From DASQUK01 sp046723645 (GTDB taxonomy: Bacteria > Actinomycetota > Acidimicrobiia > Acidimicrobiales > VFJN01), in contig JBKOUY010000008.1 in assembly GCA_046723645.1 (NCBI GenBank), forward strand, positions 1-64,000: DNA of 64,000 nt, read 5' to 3'. Shown here one piece after another: positions 43,923 through 53,079 of the stretch. Position 1 is the stretch's first letter. The number at the start of each line of letters is the position of its first letter. A program made the translations under genes and the position numbers. Under the pieces are notes generated by a model. That model worked only from the letters and a program-made list of their open reading frames with translations. It was not told the origin of the DNA and did no database searches.

Positions 43923-45358
43923 GGCCCCACCTCGACCTCAGACCGGTCCTCCGACCAGCGGGTGTGGAACGTGCCGGCCCGGTCCACCCGGTGGTACGTG
44001 TGGGCACCGAACAGGTCGCGCAGCCCCTGCAGGAGGGCCGCCGGCAGCCGCTCAGAGCGCAAGGCGTCGTAGTAGGCGAGCGCCGACGAGAAGCCCGGCG
44101 TCGACACCCCGAGCGACGCAGCGGTGGCGACCACGCGTCGCCACGCCTCCTGGGCGCCGGCCAGCGCCTCGACGAACGACGGCGCGAGCAGCAACGACGG
44201 CAGGCCGGGGTCGGTGTCGTACTCGGCGCGGATGCGATCGAGGAACCGCGCCCGGATGATGCAGCCGCCCCGCCAGATCGTGGCCATCGCACCGGGGTCG
44301 ATGCTCCAGCTGTACTCGTCGCTGCCGGCGGCGATCTGGTCGAACCCCTGCGCGTACGCCACGATCTTCGAGGCATACAGGGCACGACGGACGTCCTCGA
44401 CCAGGGTGTCCGTGGCAGGCCGGTCCAACCGGCCGTCCGCGCCGGGACCCGGGAGTGTCGCCGCGGCGCGTCGCTGCGCGGCGTGGGCCGACAGCGAACG
44501 GGCGAACACCGCCTCGGCCATGCCGGTGACGGGCACGCCGAGGTCGAGCGCCGACTGCACGCCCCACCGCCCGGTGCCCTTCTGCTCGGCCTCGTCGGCG
44601 ACGACGTCGACGAACGGCTGCCCCGTGGCCGCGTCGACGTGTTCCAGCACCTCGGCGGTGATCCCGATCAGGTACGACTCCAGCTCGCCGGCGTTCCAGT
44701 CGCGGAACACCGCGCCGAGCTCGGCCGGCGTGGCACCGAGCCCCTGGCGGAGCAGGTCGTAGCTCTCGGCGATGAGCTGCATGTCGGAGTACTCGATGCC
44801 GTTGTGGACCATCTTGACGAAGTGACCGGCACCGTCGGGGCCCACGTGGGTGCAGCACGGCGTGCCGTCGACCTGGGCGGCGATCGTCTCGAGCATCGGC
44901 CCCAACGATGCGTAGGCCTCGTCGGACCCGCCGGGCATGATGCTCGGCCCTTCGAGGGCCCCCACCTCGCCGCCGGAGATGCCGGTCCCGACGAAGTGGA
45001 TGCCCCGGCCGCGCAGCGCCGACTCACGCCGGCGCGTGTCCGCGAAGTGGGCGTTGCCGCCGTCGACGATCATGTCTCCCGGCTCGAGGTGAGCCGCGAG
45101 GTCGTCGACGACCGCGTCGGTGGCCGGCCCGGCCTGGACCATGGCGAGCACCCGCCGGGGCGGCTCCAGCGCAGCGACGAGCTCCTCGGTGCTCGTCGAC
45201 GGGACGAAGTGGCCTTCGTCGCCGTGGGCGGCCACCAGGGCGTCGGTGCGGGCCTGCGTGCGGTTGTGGAGCGCCACCGTGTAGCCGTGGCGAGCGAAAT
45301 TGCGGGCCAGGTTGCTGCCCATGACGGCCAGCCCCGTCACGCCGATGTCGGCCTTCAT
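43919..45358 (-). CDS. gnd: 6-phosphogluconate dehydrogenase, decarboxylating, 479 aa
   Basis: The N-terminal NADP-binding motif is GVTGLAVMGSNLARNFARHGYTVALHNR. Substrate and catalytic residues lie in FVGTGISGGEVGALEGPSIMPGG and in GHFVKMVHNGIEYSDMQLI with the active-site lysine near 185. The C-terminal helical domain includes IWRGGCIIRARFL. It converts 6-phosphogluconate to ribulose 5-phosphate in the oxidative pentose phosphate pathway. I chose ATG 45358, seven bases after TACGGT; the nine codons further upstream would cover that hexamer. It lies 60 bases downstream of the SARP gene on the same strand. Confidence 0.96.
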   Translation of the reverse strand: MKADIGVTGLAVMGSNLARNFARHGYTVALHNRTQARTDALVAAHGDEGHFVPSTSTEELVAALEPPRRVLAMVQAGPATDAVVDDLAAHLEPGDMIVDGGNAHFADTRRRESALRGRGIHFVGTGISGGEVGALEGPSIMPGGSDEAYASLGPMLETIAAQVDGTPCCTHVGPDGAGHFVKMVHNGIEYSDMQLIAESYDLLRQGLGATPAELGAVFRDWNAGELESYLIGITAEVLEHVDAATGQPFVDVVADEAEQKGTGRWGVQSALDLGVPVTGMAEAVFARSLSAHAAQRRAAATLPGPGADGRLDRPATDTLVEDVRRALYASKIVAYAQGFDQIAAGSDEYSWSIDPGAMATIWRGGCIIRARFLDRIRAEYDTDPGLPSLLLAPSFVEALAGAQEAWRRVVATAASLGVSTPGFSSALAYYDALRSERLPAALLQGLRDLFGAHTYHRVDRAGTFHTRWSEDRSEVEVGP

Positions 45359-45365
45359 GTCGAGG

Positions 45366-45371
45366 ACCGTA
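45366..45371 (-). promoter_or_regulatory. Candidate -10 element of gnd
   Basis: TACGGT (minus strand) lies seven bases before the ATG at 45358 and no ribosome site is present. Confidence 0.5.
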
Positions 45372-45418
45372 ACAGCGGCCGGCACCGGCGAATCAGGCGC
45401 CGGCGCGACTTGGAGGCC

Positions 45419-48400
45419 TCACTTCGCCGTGTCGAGGCCGAGCCGCTGCGCCGCGGCGGCGACCCGGCCGGCGATGCCGTGCGAGCCCTGTTCGCCGGCC
45501 AGCGCGATCGCGTGCGCCAACACGGCGGCGACCTCGGTCGGGTCGTCCCCACGGGCGTGGCGCATCCGGGCGTCGGCCTCGAGCACGAGCGGCTCGGCGA
45601 ATCGCTCGCCATACGTCTCGAGCTCGTGGTAGGCGGCGGCCACAGCGTCCACGGCAGCCTCGATCCGGCCGGCGGCCGCCAGCCCTGCGGCCCGTGCCGC
45701 CCTGAAGACGACGACGCCCGTCCGCCCGCCGGCCTCGATGAACCGGTCGATCGCGACATCGATCGTCGACAGGCCCTCGTCGAGGCGGTCCTGCAGGATC
45801 AGCGCTGCCGCCAGGTAACCGTGCAGTCCCCGCCCCCAGAAGCTGAACGTGGCCTCGGGATCGGCCTCGATGCCGCGGCGGGCGGCCCGTTCGGCCCACT
45901 CACCGCATCCGGTGGCAACCGCCCCTGCGCTCGAGAACATCGCGACCAGGGACACGGCGTAGCGGTCCGGCGCCGCGGCGGCCAACGCCTCGAACGCGGC
46001 CTCCCCCTCCCGCTCGTCCAGGTCGCCGGTGAGCACGTGCAGATATCGGGCGAACGGATAGGGCAGCAACATCACCTCGAGACCGAGTCCCAGCGACGCG
46101 CTCGGCGGCACCGTGTCCGCCGCTGCCGCGCAGGCGTCGTCCAGCAGTTCGCTGGCCTCGCCCACCCGGCCGCGGTGCCAGCGGCTGATTCCCAGCGAGG
46201 CGAGCCCGGTGATCCTGGCGAGGGGCTCGCCGGACCGCCCACCCAGCTCGTGGAGCCGCTCGGCGATGGCGTCCGACCGATCGAAGTCGCAGCGCGTGTC
46301 GTAGGCGGCCCACTCGGACCACAAGAGCCGGGCGAGGATCTCGGCCCTGCCGGCGCCCTCGGCCAGCTCCTTGGCCCGGCGCAGATGCGGCGAATTGGCG
46401 ATGCTGGCGTAGCCGTGGATCGACCGCTGGATCGACAGCAGCCGGCCGGCGGCCACGAGTTCCGCCTCGACATCGGAAGCCGTCGCGCCGCCGCGGCGCC
46501 GCAGCTGGAGGACCCGCTCGAGCATGCCCTCCGCAGCCTCGAACGCGTAGCGGCGCACCGCCACATCCGCCGCCCGCTCGAGCGCCTCGGCCGCCCGCTG
46601 GCCGACGCCGATCGCCACCGCTGCCCACAGGTGCTCGGCGATGATCTCGGCGGCGTCGTCGAGGTCGCCGGCGGTCGCCTCGAGGGCGTCGGCCACGCTC
46701 AGGTGGATGCGGGCTCGCCGCAGGGCCGACATGTCGTCCGCAACCACCTCGCGCACTAGAGCGTGCGAGAACCGGAGGGTGATGGGGCGGTCGGGCACCG
46801 GCGCCACCAGGCGATGGACGACCGCCGGCTCGATCGCGTCGAGCACGCCGTCGATGGCGTCGCCCGCTGCCGCGGCGAGGAGGGCGAGCTCGAAGTCGCG
46901 CCCGATGACGGCCGCGACCTGGAGCGACGCGACGGTGGCACCCGGAAGCAGGGCGATGCGGCGCCGGACGACGTCTCGGACCCCGGACGGCACGTCGGCC
47001 CCCGGCGACACGGCGCCCGCCGGCTCGGCGGCTCCCCGTTCGGCCACGACCAGCCGCGCCAGCTCGGTCGCGAAGAACGGGTTGCCCTCGGCGCGCACCT
47101 GGATGGTGGCGGCGACGTCGGCGTCGACCGGCTGGCCGGACGCGACCTCGACGAGCTCGGCCGTGGCGGTGTTGGACAGTCCCCGCAGGGAGATGCGGCG
47201 GCTGCCGGGCCCCCGGGACAGCGCCGCCAGCGCCTCGACGACCGCGTCGTTCCGACCGACCTCGAGCTCACGAACGGTGCAGGCGAGCAGGACCGGGGGC
47301 TCGACCAGCTGACCGGCGACGAACGTGAGCAGCTGGAGCGATGCCGGGTCGGCCCACTGCAGGTCGTCGAGCACGAGCATCAGCGGCTGCTCCGCCGACG
47401 TCTGCGCGATGAGCCCGGTGACGGCGTCGAAGAGCTGGAAGCGCGTGGGGTCGGTGACCGCCGGGGCGGCATCGGTGCCGTTGCCGGCGTCGACACGCGA
47501 GGTCGCGGCGGCCAGGCTGGCGAGCTGCGGGGAGAGCTCGGCGTCCGGGTCGAGCCGGTCCACGAGGCTCCGCAGCGGCGGCAGCCACGGCCAGAACGCC
47601 GGCGCCGCCCCGCCCTCGAAGGCCCGCCCCCACAGGACAGTCGCGCCCCGCGCCGCGGCCTGGTTGGCGGCCTCCTCCAGCAGCCGGGTCTTGCCGATGC
47701 CCGGCTCGCCCTCGACGAGCACCACGCGAGTGGATGTCCGGGCCTCGTCGACCGCGAGCATCACCTGGCCGAACTCGACGTCGCGGCCGACGAGCCCTGG
47801 GGCCGCCGGTGGAGGTAACGCTGCCGGGCCGGCGATCGCGTCCGTCCCGGCCGGGGGCGTCGCAGGCGGCACCTCGCCGGCCAGCTCGAGGGCAGGGTCG
47901 TGGTTGAGGATCGCGGTCTCGAGCACGACGAGGGGGCGACCCGGGTCGATGCCCAGCTGGTCGCGCAGAGTCCGCCGAGCGTCGTCGAGCACCCGCAGCG
48001 CCTCCGCCTGGCGGCCCGATCGGTACAGGGCCAGGGCGAGGTGGTGGCGGAGCTGCTCCCTGAGGGGGTGCGCGGCCACGAGCTCGCCCAGCTCCCCCAC
48101 CACAGCGGCGTGGCGCCCCAGCCGCAGGTCGGCGTCGATGCGATCCTCGGTTGCGGCCAGCCGGCGCTCCTCGAGCTTCGCCGCGAACCCCCAGGCGAAG
48201 TCCAGGTGCGCGAACTCGAGGAGCGCCGGGCCCCGCCACAACCGCAGCGCCCCGGCGAGCAGCTCGCGGGCGCCCTCGGGATCGCCCGCGAGGAGGAGGC
48301 CCCGACCCCGGTCGGCCAACGCCTCGAAGCGGTGGGCGTCGAGCGCCTTGGCCCCCACGACGAGCTTGTAGCCGGGCGGGTCCCACGCCAGGACCTTGGC

Positions 48401-48646
48401 GGCTTCGCTCCGGGCGCCACCGGGCACCAGGACGCGGCGCAGGCGTGACACGTAGCTCTGGAGGGTCCCGGCCGCCGAGTCGGGCGGGTGGTTGCCCCAG
48501 AGCGCCTCGATCATCGACTCGGCCGGCACCATGCGGCCGCCCGCCACGAGCAGCATCGCGAGCACGGTGCGCGGCTGGGTTCCGCCGACATCCACGGGCT
48601 CGCCGTCGATGATCACCTCGAGGCTGCCCAGCAGCCTGAACTCCAC
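45419..48646 (-). CDS. SARP/BTAD regulator with STAND ATPase and TPR-like repeats, 1075 aa
   Basis: The N terminus is an OmpR-like winged helix (VEFRLLGSLEVIIDGEPVDVGGTQPRTVLAMLLVAGGRMVPAESMIEALWGN), and a BTAD helical domain follows (residues 95-245). The ATPase has Walker A GEPGIGKTRLLEEA near 305, Walker B LMLVLDDLQWADPASL and a helical lid. TPR-like repeats fill the C-terminal 450 residues. SARP proteins activate secondary-metabolite or stress genes. GTG 48646 was chosen because a GGGAG ribosome site precedes it and the protein begins at the first beta strand. Confidence 0.94.
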   Translation of the reverse strand: MEFRLLGSLEVIIDGEPVDVGGTQPRTVLAMLLVAGGRMVPAESMIEALWGNHPPDSAAGTLQSYVSRLRRVLVPGGARSEAAKVLAWDPPGYKLVVGAKALDAHRFEALADRGRGLLLAGDPEGARELLAGALRLWRGPALLEFAHLDFAWGFAAKLEERRLAATEDRIDADLRLGRHAAVVGELGELVAAHPLREQLRHHLALALYRSGRQAEALRVLDDARRTLRDQLGIDPGRPLVVLETAILNHDPALELAGEVPPATPPAGTDAIAGPAALPPPAAPGLVGRDVEFGQVMLAVDEARTSTRVVLVEGEPGIGKTRLLEEAANQAAARGATVLWGRAFEGGAAPAFWPWLPPLRSLVDRLDPDAELSPQLASLAAATSRVDAGNGTDAAPAVTDPTRFQLFDAVTGLIAQTSAEQPLMLVLDDLQWADPASLQLLTFVAGQLVEPPVLLACTVRELEVGRNDAVVEALAALSRGPGSRRISLRGLSNTATAELVEVASGQPVDADVAATIQVRAEGNPFFATELARLVVAERGAAEPAGAVSPGADVPSGVRDVVRRRIALLPGATVASLQVAAVIGRDFELALLAAAAGDAIDGVLDAIEPAVVHRLVAPVPDRPITLRFSHALVREVVADDMSALRRARIHLSVADALEATAGDLDDAAEIIAEHLWAAVAIGVGQRAAEALERAADVAVRRYAFEAAEGMLERVLQLRRRGGATASDVEAELVAAGRLLSIQRSIHGYASIANSPHLRRAKELAEGAGRAEILARLLWSEWAAYDTRCDFDRSDAIAERLHELGGRSGEPLARITGLASLGISRWHRGRVGEASELLDDACAAAADTVPPSASLGLGLEVMLLPYPFARYLHVLTGDLDEREGEAAFEALAAAAPDRYAVSLVAMFSSAGAVATGCGEWAERAARRGIEADPEATFSFWGRGLHGYLAAALILQDRLDEGLSTIDVAIDRFIEAGGRTGVVVFRAARAAGLAAAGRIEAAVDAVAAAYHELETYGERFAEPLVLEADARMRHARGDDPTEVAAVLAHAIALAGEQGSHGIAGRVAAAAQRLGLDTAK

Positions 48647-48682
48647 GCGTAGCTCCCTTCGGATGCCCACCGAGTCGCGTAA

Positions 48683-48700
48683 TGACAATTATCCCTGTCA
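48683..48700. promoter_or_regulatory. Inverted repeat TGACA-N8-TGTCA upstream of the SARP gene
   Basis: Perfect five-base arms lie eight bases apart, 37 bases before the SARP start, and include an AT-rich core (ATTATCCC). It is a candidate operator or activator site for that gene. Confidence 0.45.
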
Positions 48701-48912
48701 GGCCCGAGTGGAGCGAGCTTGCGGGCCATCGCGAGGACGTCGGCCCCGGGGCTGGCCGCCGTCGCGACGGGTGAGGATCGTCCGAGGGTCGTTATCCTCG
48801 GGGGCGTAAGCAGCTGGCGCGTTCCGCCGCTCGTCGGTGCTAGGTACCGCTCCGTTGCCTCGGCACCCGCCAGTGGGATCGATGAGTCCCGCACAGAAGA
48901 GAAGGGGGTCGA

Positions 48913-49428
48913 GTGACCCTCGCGTGGATCGCCGTTGGCGTCGTGTTGGTCGCCGTGGAGCTGCACAATCTCGCGTTCTACGCGCTGTTCGCGGCCCTGG
49001 GCTGCTTCGCCGGCGCAGCCGTGTCCGCCGTCCTTCCCGACGCCATCGCCCTGCAGGTCGTCACCGCCGTCGTGGTCGCCGGGCTCGGCATCCTCCTCGT
49101 CCGCGGGCGTGTGAGCGCTGCGTTCGCGCATCACCACCAGGTCGGCCGCACGCGGGGTGTCCACGGGGGTCTCGTCGGGCAGGAGGTGCTGACGCTCGAC
49201 GTCGTCGGGAGTCTGGACCGGGTCGGCCACGTCCGGCTCGCCGGCGAGCGCTGGCGCGCCGTCAGCGGCGACGATGTACCCATCCCCCCGGATACGCGGG
49301 TCCTCGTGACGGCGGTGCAGGGCACCACGCTCATCGTGTGGCCCATCGACAGCTCGCTGCCGCTGGAGCGGCAGCCGGAGGCGGGCGAAGGCCCGCGCCT
49401 CGAGAAGGGAGAGGAGGAACAGACGTGA
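48913..49428 (+). CDS. NfeD-like membrane protein, 171 aa
   Basis: Two or three hydrophobic helices at the N terminus (WIAVGVVLVAVELHNLAFYALFAALGCFAGAAVSAVL, IALQVVTAVVVAGLGILLV) lead to a short OB-fold domain with VGQEVLTLDVVGSLDRVGHVRLAGERWRAVSGDD and VLVTAVQGTTLIVWP. NfeD proteins pair with SPFH proteins next door, and here the two genes overlap by four bases. The GTG start has an AAGGGGG ribosome site. The pair acts in membrane microdomain organisation. Confidence 0.9.
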   Translation: MTLAWIAVGVVLVAVELHNLAFYALFAALGCFAGAAVSAVLPDAIALQVVTAVVVAGLGILLVRGRVSAAFAHHHQVGRTRGVHGGLVGQEVLTLDVVGSLDRVGHVRLAGERWRAVSGDDVPIPPDTRVLVTAVQGTTLIVWPIDSSLPLERQPEAGEGPRLEKGEEEQT

Positions 49429-50375
49429 TCGCAGCCATCAGCGTTGCCGGTCTCGTCGGCCTCGCCGTCGTGGCCCTCGTGGTGTTGGTGTTGGTCCTGG
49501 CGCTGCGGCAGATGGTCAACATCGTCCAGCAGGGCGAGGTCGGCGTCGTGAAGCATCTCGGCGAGTACCGCAAGACCTACGAGCCCGGGCTCGTGATCAT
49601 CGCACCGTTCATCGAGTCCCTCCAGCGTGTGGACATGCGGGAGATCCCTCGCCCGGGCGACCGCCAGGACGTGATCACCAAGGACAACGTGGTGGTCAAC
49701 GTCAACGCGACCATCTTCACGCAGGTCGTCGACGCCCGGCAGGCGCTGTTCAGCATCGCGAGCTTCGACGTTGCGATCGATGCGCTGGCGCGCACGGCCC
49801 TGCGGTCGGTCATCGGCACGATGACGCTCGACCAGGCGCTCTCGGAACGCGAGCGCATCAACACCGATGTGCAGCAGCAGATGGAGGCCGTCACCGACAA
49901 GTGGGGCATCCGGATCAACCGCATCGAGATCCTTGCCATCGCTCCGCCGCCGAACATCCTCGAGGCACTCGCACTGGAGAAGCAGGCGGACCAGGAGAAG
50001 CGGGCACGCATCCTGCAGTCCGAGGGGCAGAAGCAGTCCGCGATCAACGTCGCCGAGGGCGAGGCGCAGGCGACCGTCCGCAAGGCCGACGGCAACCGGC
50101 AGGCCGCGATCCTCCGAGCCGAGGGGGCCCGGCAGAGCGCCATCCTCGAGGCCGAGGGTCGCTCGCAGGCGATCTCGACCGTGTATGCCGCCATCAAGAA
50201 GGGTGACCCCGACCCCACGCTGGTGGCCATCCTGCAACTCGACGCGCTGGCCAAGTTCGCCGAGAGCGACAACGCCAAGATCGTCGTCCCGTTCGAGAGC
50301 GCCGGTCTCCTCGGCGCGGCGCAGACGCTCCGCAGCGTCCTCGCCGCCACCCCCGAGGACGGTGCGCGGCCCTAG
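49425..50375 (+). CDS. SPFH/stomatin-like protein, 316 aa
   Basis: One N-terminal membrane helix (VGLAVVALVVLVLVLAL) is followed by the SPFH domain: VNIVQQGEVGVVKHLGEYRKTYEPGLVIIAPFIESLQRVDMREI. Then come TKDNVVVNVNATIFTQVVDARQALFSIASFD and a coiled-coil region with repeated QSAI, ADGNRQAAI and EGARQSAILEAEG motifs. It forms oligomeric rings at the membrane. Its GTG overlaps the NfeD stop, so expression is coupled. The C-terminal PHB motif is complete. Confidence 0.94.
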   Translation: MIAAISVAGLVGLAVVALVVLVLVLALRQMVNIVQQGEVGVVKHLGEYRKTYEPGLVIIAPFIESLQRVDMREIPRPGDRQDVITKDNVVVNVNATIFTQVVDARQALFSIASFDVAIDALARTALRSVIGTMTLDQALSERERINTDVQQQMEAVTDKWGIRINRIEILAIAPPPNILEALALEKQADQEKRARILQSEGQKQSAINVAEGEAQATVRKADGNRQAAILRAEGARQSAILEAEGRSQAISTVYAAIKKGDPDPTLVAILQLDALAKFAESDNAKIVVPFESAGLLGAAQTLRSVLAATPEDGARP

Positions 50376-50399
50376 ACACGCCCGACGGGCCGTCCGGTG

Positions 50400-51869
50400 T
50401 CAGCAGCGCTCGGGCTCGCGGCGGCCCATGACCAGGCCGATGGCCAGCAGCGTCGCGCCGAGCCCGGCCGAACGAACCAGGCCTCCGTCCCCCCGCTCGA
50501 TCTGAGCCCCGATCCCGACGCCGGCGATGTCGGCGAGCGAGGCGGCGGTGAGTGCGGCGAAGGCGGCGGCGAGTAGCCATCCGGCGCCCGCCTCGGCGCG
50601 GCCGCGGGCCGACAGCGCGAGCCAGACCGCCAACAGCGCGGGGCCGAACAAGGTGACCGACGGCGCCAGGGCCGCGTCCACGATGCAGCCGACCAGGAAG
50701 GCCCCCACCGCCACCGCCCACGAGCTGCGTCGGCGGCCCGGCCAGGGCCTGCGAGCCACCACCATCACCAGGCCGAACCACGCGGCGGCCACGACCACCG
50801 ACCCCGCGAGGAGGTCGTCGACCCGGCCGGAGACCCCGTGCAGATCGCCGCCGGCATCCAGGAAGAACGCGTCCTGCTCCCGATGGAGGACCGTCCGCCA
50901 GCCGCTCTGGGAGGTCGTGGGCCGAATCCAGGCCGACAACGTGAGCGCGGGACCGATGTCCAGCGACGTGGACGGAGGGACTCGCACGACGTCGTCGCCG
51001 CCGTCGAAGCTCAGGGCGAATCCGAATCGCCCCTGTGCCCATGTGGCTCCGGCGACCGTGCCGGCGTTGCCATTGCCCGATCGGTCGTCAACCGTGCTTC
51101 CGGTCCCCTCGTCGAACGAGTACGCCGCCACCGGGCGGGCGGCCGCCGACCGCACCGCGCCCGACCCGGCGACGGGGCTCGCCCGTCCCCCGACTGCGCC
51201 GCCCGCAGTCACGGGGGTCCCCATGTCGGCCCTGATCTCGGCCTCGGTCAGGGCGCGGTCGTAGACGCGCGCCTCGTCGATCAGCCCGTCGAAGTACTCC
51301 CCGTACGGGTGGTTGCCCCCGAGCCACAAAGGGTTCCCGCTGCGCTTGACCGCCCCCGTCGTGTGCTGGCTGGCCACCTGGTCCCCATTCACGAACAGGC
51401 GCAGCATCGAGCCGTCGTAGGTCACGGCGACGTACGACCAGACGCCGACCGGATCGTCCGACCGAGCGGCGAGGAACTGCACCCGGCCGTCGAACGTCCC
51501 GCCACCCGTGGGGACCAGCGGACCACGATCCGAGAGATCGATGGCGGCGGCGGCGAGGAGCAGCAGGCCGAGGACGGTGGCCGAGGTCGGGGCGACCCAC
51601 CGCCCGGACAAGGCCCGACGGAGCGGATGTCCGTCCGAACCCGGGAGCCGTGCCAGGCGGCCACCCAGCACGACTGCCAGCGCGACCAGCGGGACGACGG
51701 CGAGGTTCCCGGCATGGATGCCATGGCCCGTCGACAAGGACAGGATGACGGGGCCATGCCAGGGCTCCCTGAGGACCATGCCGGCCGCGGCGCCGAGCGC
51801 GACCGCGACACCGGCCGCGGCGAGGAACCGTGCCGTCCGGGACGACGATGATCGGGTGCGGGACAACAT
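50400..51869 (-). CDS. Membrane protein with LamG halves in permuted order, 489 aa
   Basis: Three N-terminal helices (FLAAAGVAVALGAAAGMVL, VVPLVALAVVLGGRL, LGLLLLAAAAIDL) precede an extracytoplasmic part and four C-terminal helices. In the outside part, a C-terminal LamG half (WSYVAVTYDGSMLRLFVNGDQVAS through FDGLIDEARVYDRALTEAEIRADM) comes before an N-terminal half (AAYSFDEGTGSTVDDRSGNGNAGTV through LTLSAWIRPTTSQSGWRTVL). LamG-like concanavalin folds normally run in the opposite order, so the domain is circularly permuted or spliced. LamG domains usually bind carbohydrate. ATG 51869 follows GGCGAG. Confidence 0.85.
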   Translation of the reverse strand: MLSRTRSSSSRTARFLAAAGVAVALGAAAGMVLREPWHGPVILSLSTGHGIHAGNLAVVPLVALAVVLGGRLARLPGSDGHPLRRALSGRWVAPTSATVLGLLLLAAAAIDLSDRGPLVPTGGGTFDGRVQFLAARSDDPVGVWSYVAVTYDGSMLRLFVNGDQVASQHTTGAVKRSGNPLWLGGNHPYGEYFDGLIDEARVYDRALTEAEIRADMGTPVTAGGAVGGRASPVAGSGAVRSAAARPVAAYSFDEGTGSTVDDRSGNGNAGTVAGATWAQGRFGFALSFDGGDDVVRVPPSTSLDIGPALTLSAWIRPTTSQSGWRTVLHREQDAFFLDAGGDLHGVSGRVDDLLAGSVVVAAAWFGLVMVVARRPWPGRRRSSWAVAVGAFLVGCIVDAALAPSVTLFGPALLAVWLALSARGRAEAGAGWLLAAAFAALTAASLADIAGVGIGAQIERGDGGLVRSAGLGATLLAIGLVMGRREPERC

Positions 51870-51928
51870 CTCGCCTGCGATGGAGTCGGGATTCGTCGAC
51901 GTTGGGAGCCGTCGGTCAAGCCTCGGTG

Positions 51929-51958
51929 GTCGCCGGCGAGCGTTCGCTCGCCGGCGAC
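51929..51958. terminator. Strong GC hairpin between gene ends
   Basis: GTCGCCGGCGAGCG and CGCTCGCCGGCGAC form a perfect 14-bp stem around TT. It lies after the 3' end of the CREST-TfoX transcript and before the LamG gene start (all leftward). There is no T-run, so the terminator function is inferred. Confidence 0.55.
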
Positions 51959-52101
51959 ACGCCGTGACCGAACGTCCGGGAAGCACCGGTGAAGCTCCCA
52001 CGCTCGCCCAGTCGGGACCATCCTCCCCCAGCGGGTTGAAGTCCCGCTGAAGGCGGCCTGGCGCCTCCCTGAACCAGGTCCTGAGCGTGGACGACCAGGC
52101 T

Positions 52102-52437
52102 CTACCGCTTCGGGGGGAGCGATCGCGCGTAGGTCGTGCCCATCGCGACCCACTTCGCGAGCTCGCGTTTGGTGCGAACGTGCTCGGTGCCGACCCGCAG
52201 CCATCCCGCCATCGGCCGTCCCCGCATCTCGAGCGGGTGGGCGGGCGTGGTGGCCACGAGGTCGTCGGACGTCGCCGGATCGACGCGAACCATCAGTCCG
52301 CCCTGGCCGCTCGCCGAGACGGCCATGTTGCCCCCGATGAGGAACGCGAGGCCGCCGAACATCTTCTGTTCGGTAAGGCCCGCCTCGCCGCTCACGAGCT
52401 CACGGATTCGACCGGCGAGCTCCTCGTCGTAGCTCAC
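52102..52437 (-). CDS. TfoX N-terminal domain protein, 111 aa
   Basis: The sequence VSYDEELAGRIRELVSGEAGLTEQKMFGGLAFLIGGNMAVSASGQGGLMVRVDPATSDDLVATTP and MRGRPMAGWLRVG is the TfoX_N signature. It is a stand-alone small protein. Full-length TfoX regulates competence, but single-domain versions in actinomycetes have no known role. The GTG at 52437 overlaps the CREST gene stop (GTGA), and TACGAT lies seven bases upstream, so it may be translated by coupling or from its own leaderless transcript. Confidence 0.9.
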   Translation of the reverse strand: MSYDEELAGRIRELVSGEAGLTEQKMFGGLAFLIGGNMAVSASGQGGLMVRVDPATSDDLVATTPAHPLEMRGRPMAGWLRVGTEHVRTKRELAKWVAMGTTYARSLPPKR

Positions 52438-52979
52438 GGTTGCGATCGTACGGCTCGAGGGGGTGCGTGGTGGGGCTGCGTCCGCCGCACGTCCGCCGGG
52501 ACCGCACCCGGCGTGGCGCCCCGGGAGAGCCACAACGCGATCGCGAGGGCCGTGAGGCCGTGCCACGCCGCGTGCCCCTGGAGGAGGCTGTCCGGCCGGC
52601 ACAGGGGTGCCCCGGTTCGCGTGAGCAGGTTCACCGCGATCGCCGCTCCGCCCGCGACGACGGCGGCGGCTGACGGCCAGCGAAGCGAACGCCGCTGCCA
52701 GGCGAGCGGGAACGTGGCCGCCAACGCCACGATCGTCCCGTCATGTGCGAGGCTGGCTCCCGGCGTCATGGGGCCGTGGTAGAGCACGCTGCCGACACCG
52801 ACGGCGGCGAGCGCCACGGCGGGCAACCGTGGACCGCCCCGTCGCAGCACGTACGCGCCGGCCACGACGTAGGCGACGCTCGACAGGGTGTTGACCGGCT
52901 GCGCCAACCAGCCGTCGCGCAAGGCCTCGCAGTCGGATGCCCCGAGGGCGAGCAGGTGCACGGTTCCAGCTTGCGGCAT
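52434..52979 (-). CDS. CREST-like membrane hydrolase (ceramidase-type), 181 aa
   Basis: This is a multi-helix protein with the CREST pattern: ALGASDCEALRDGWLAQPVNTLSSVAYVVAGAYVL, VGVGSVLYHGPMTPGASLAHDGTIVALAA and LLQGHAAWHGLTALAIALWL. The conserved Ser, His, Asp and terminal HxxxH residues form the metal-hydrolase site in this superfamily, which includes alkaline ceramidase. The substrate is unknown. ATG 52979 begins MPQAGTV. The coding region is followed without a gap by TfoX, a surprising partner. Confidence 0.75.
   Translation of the reverse strand: MPQAGTVHLLALGASDCEALRDGWLAQPVNTLSSVAYVVAGAYVLRRGGPRLPAVALAAVGVGSVLYHGPMTPGASLAHDGTIVALAATFPLAWQRRSLRWPSAAAVVAGGAAIAVNLLTRTGAPLCRPDSLLQGHAAWHGLTALAIALWLSRGATPGAVPADVRRTQPHHAPPRAVRSQP
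52445..52450 (-). promoter_or_regulatory. Candidate -10 element inside the CREST gene end
   Basis: TACGAT on the minus strand lies seven bases before the GTG at 52437. It could give tfoX its own leaderless transcript. Confidence 0.3.
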
Positions 52980-53079
52980 GGCATGGGGCTCGGCAACGAC
53001 CTCGAGCACCTGGTCCGGGGGCTGAACCCGTCGGGCTGACGATCCCCGGTCACGCGCCCCGGCGGCGAGACTGGTCGAC

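Noticed and set aside
43964..46759. 931-residue rightward frame opposite gnd and the SARP gene
   Set aside because: The sense genes on the other strand have complete domain signatures, while the frame is Arg/Gly/Pro-rich without any motif.
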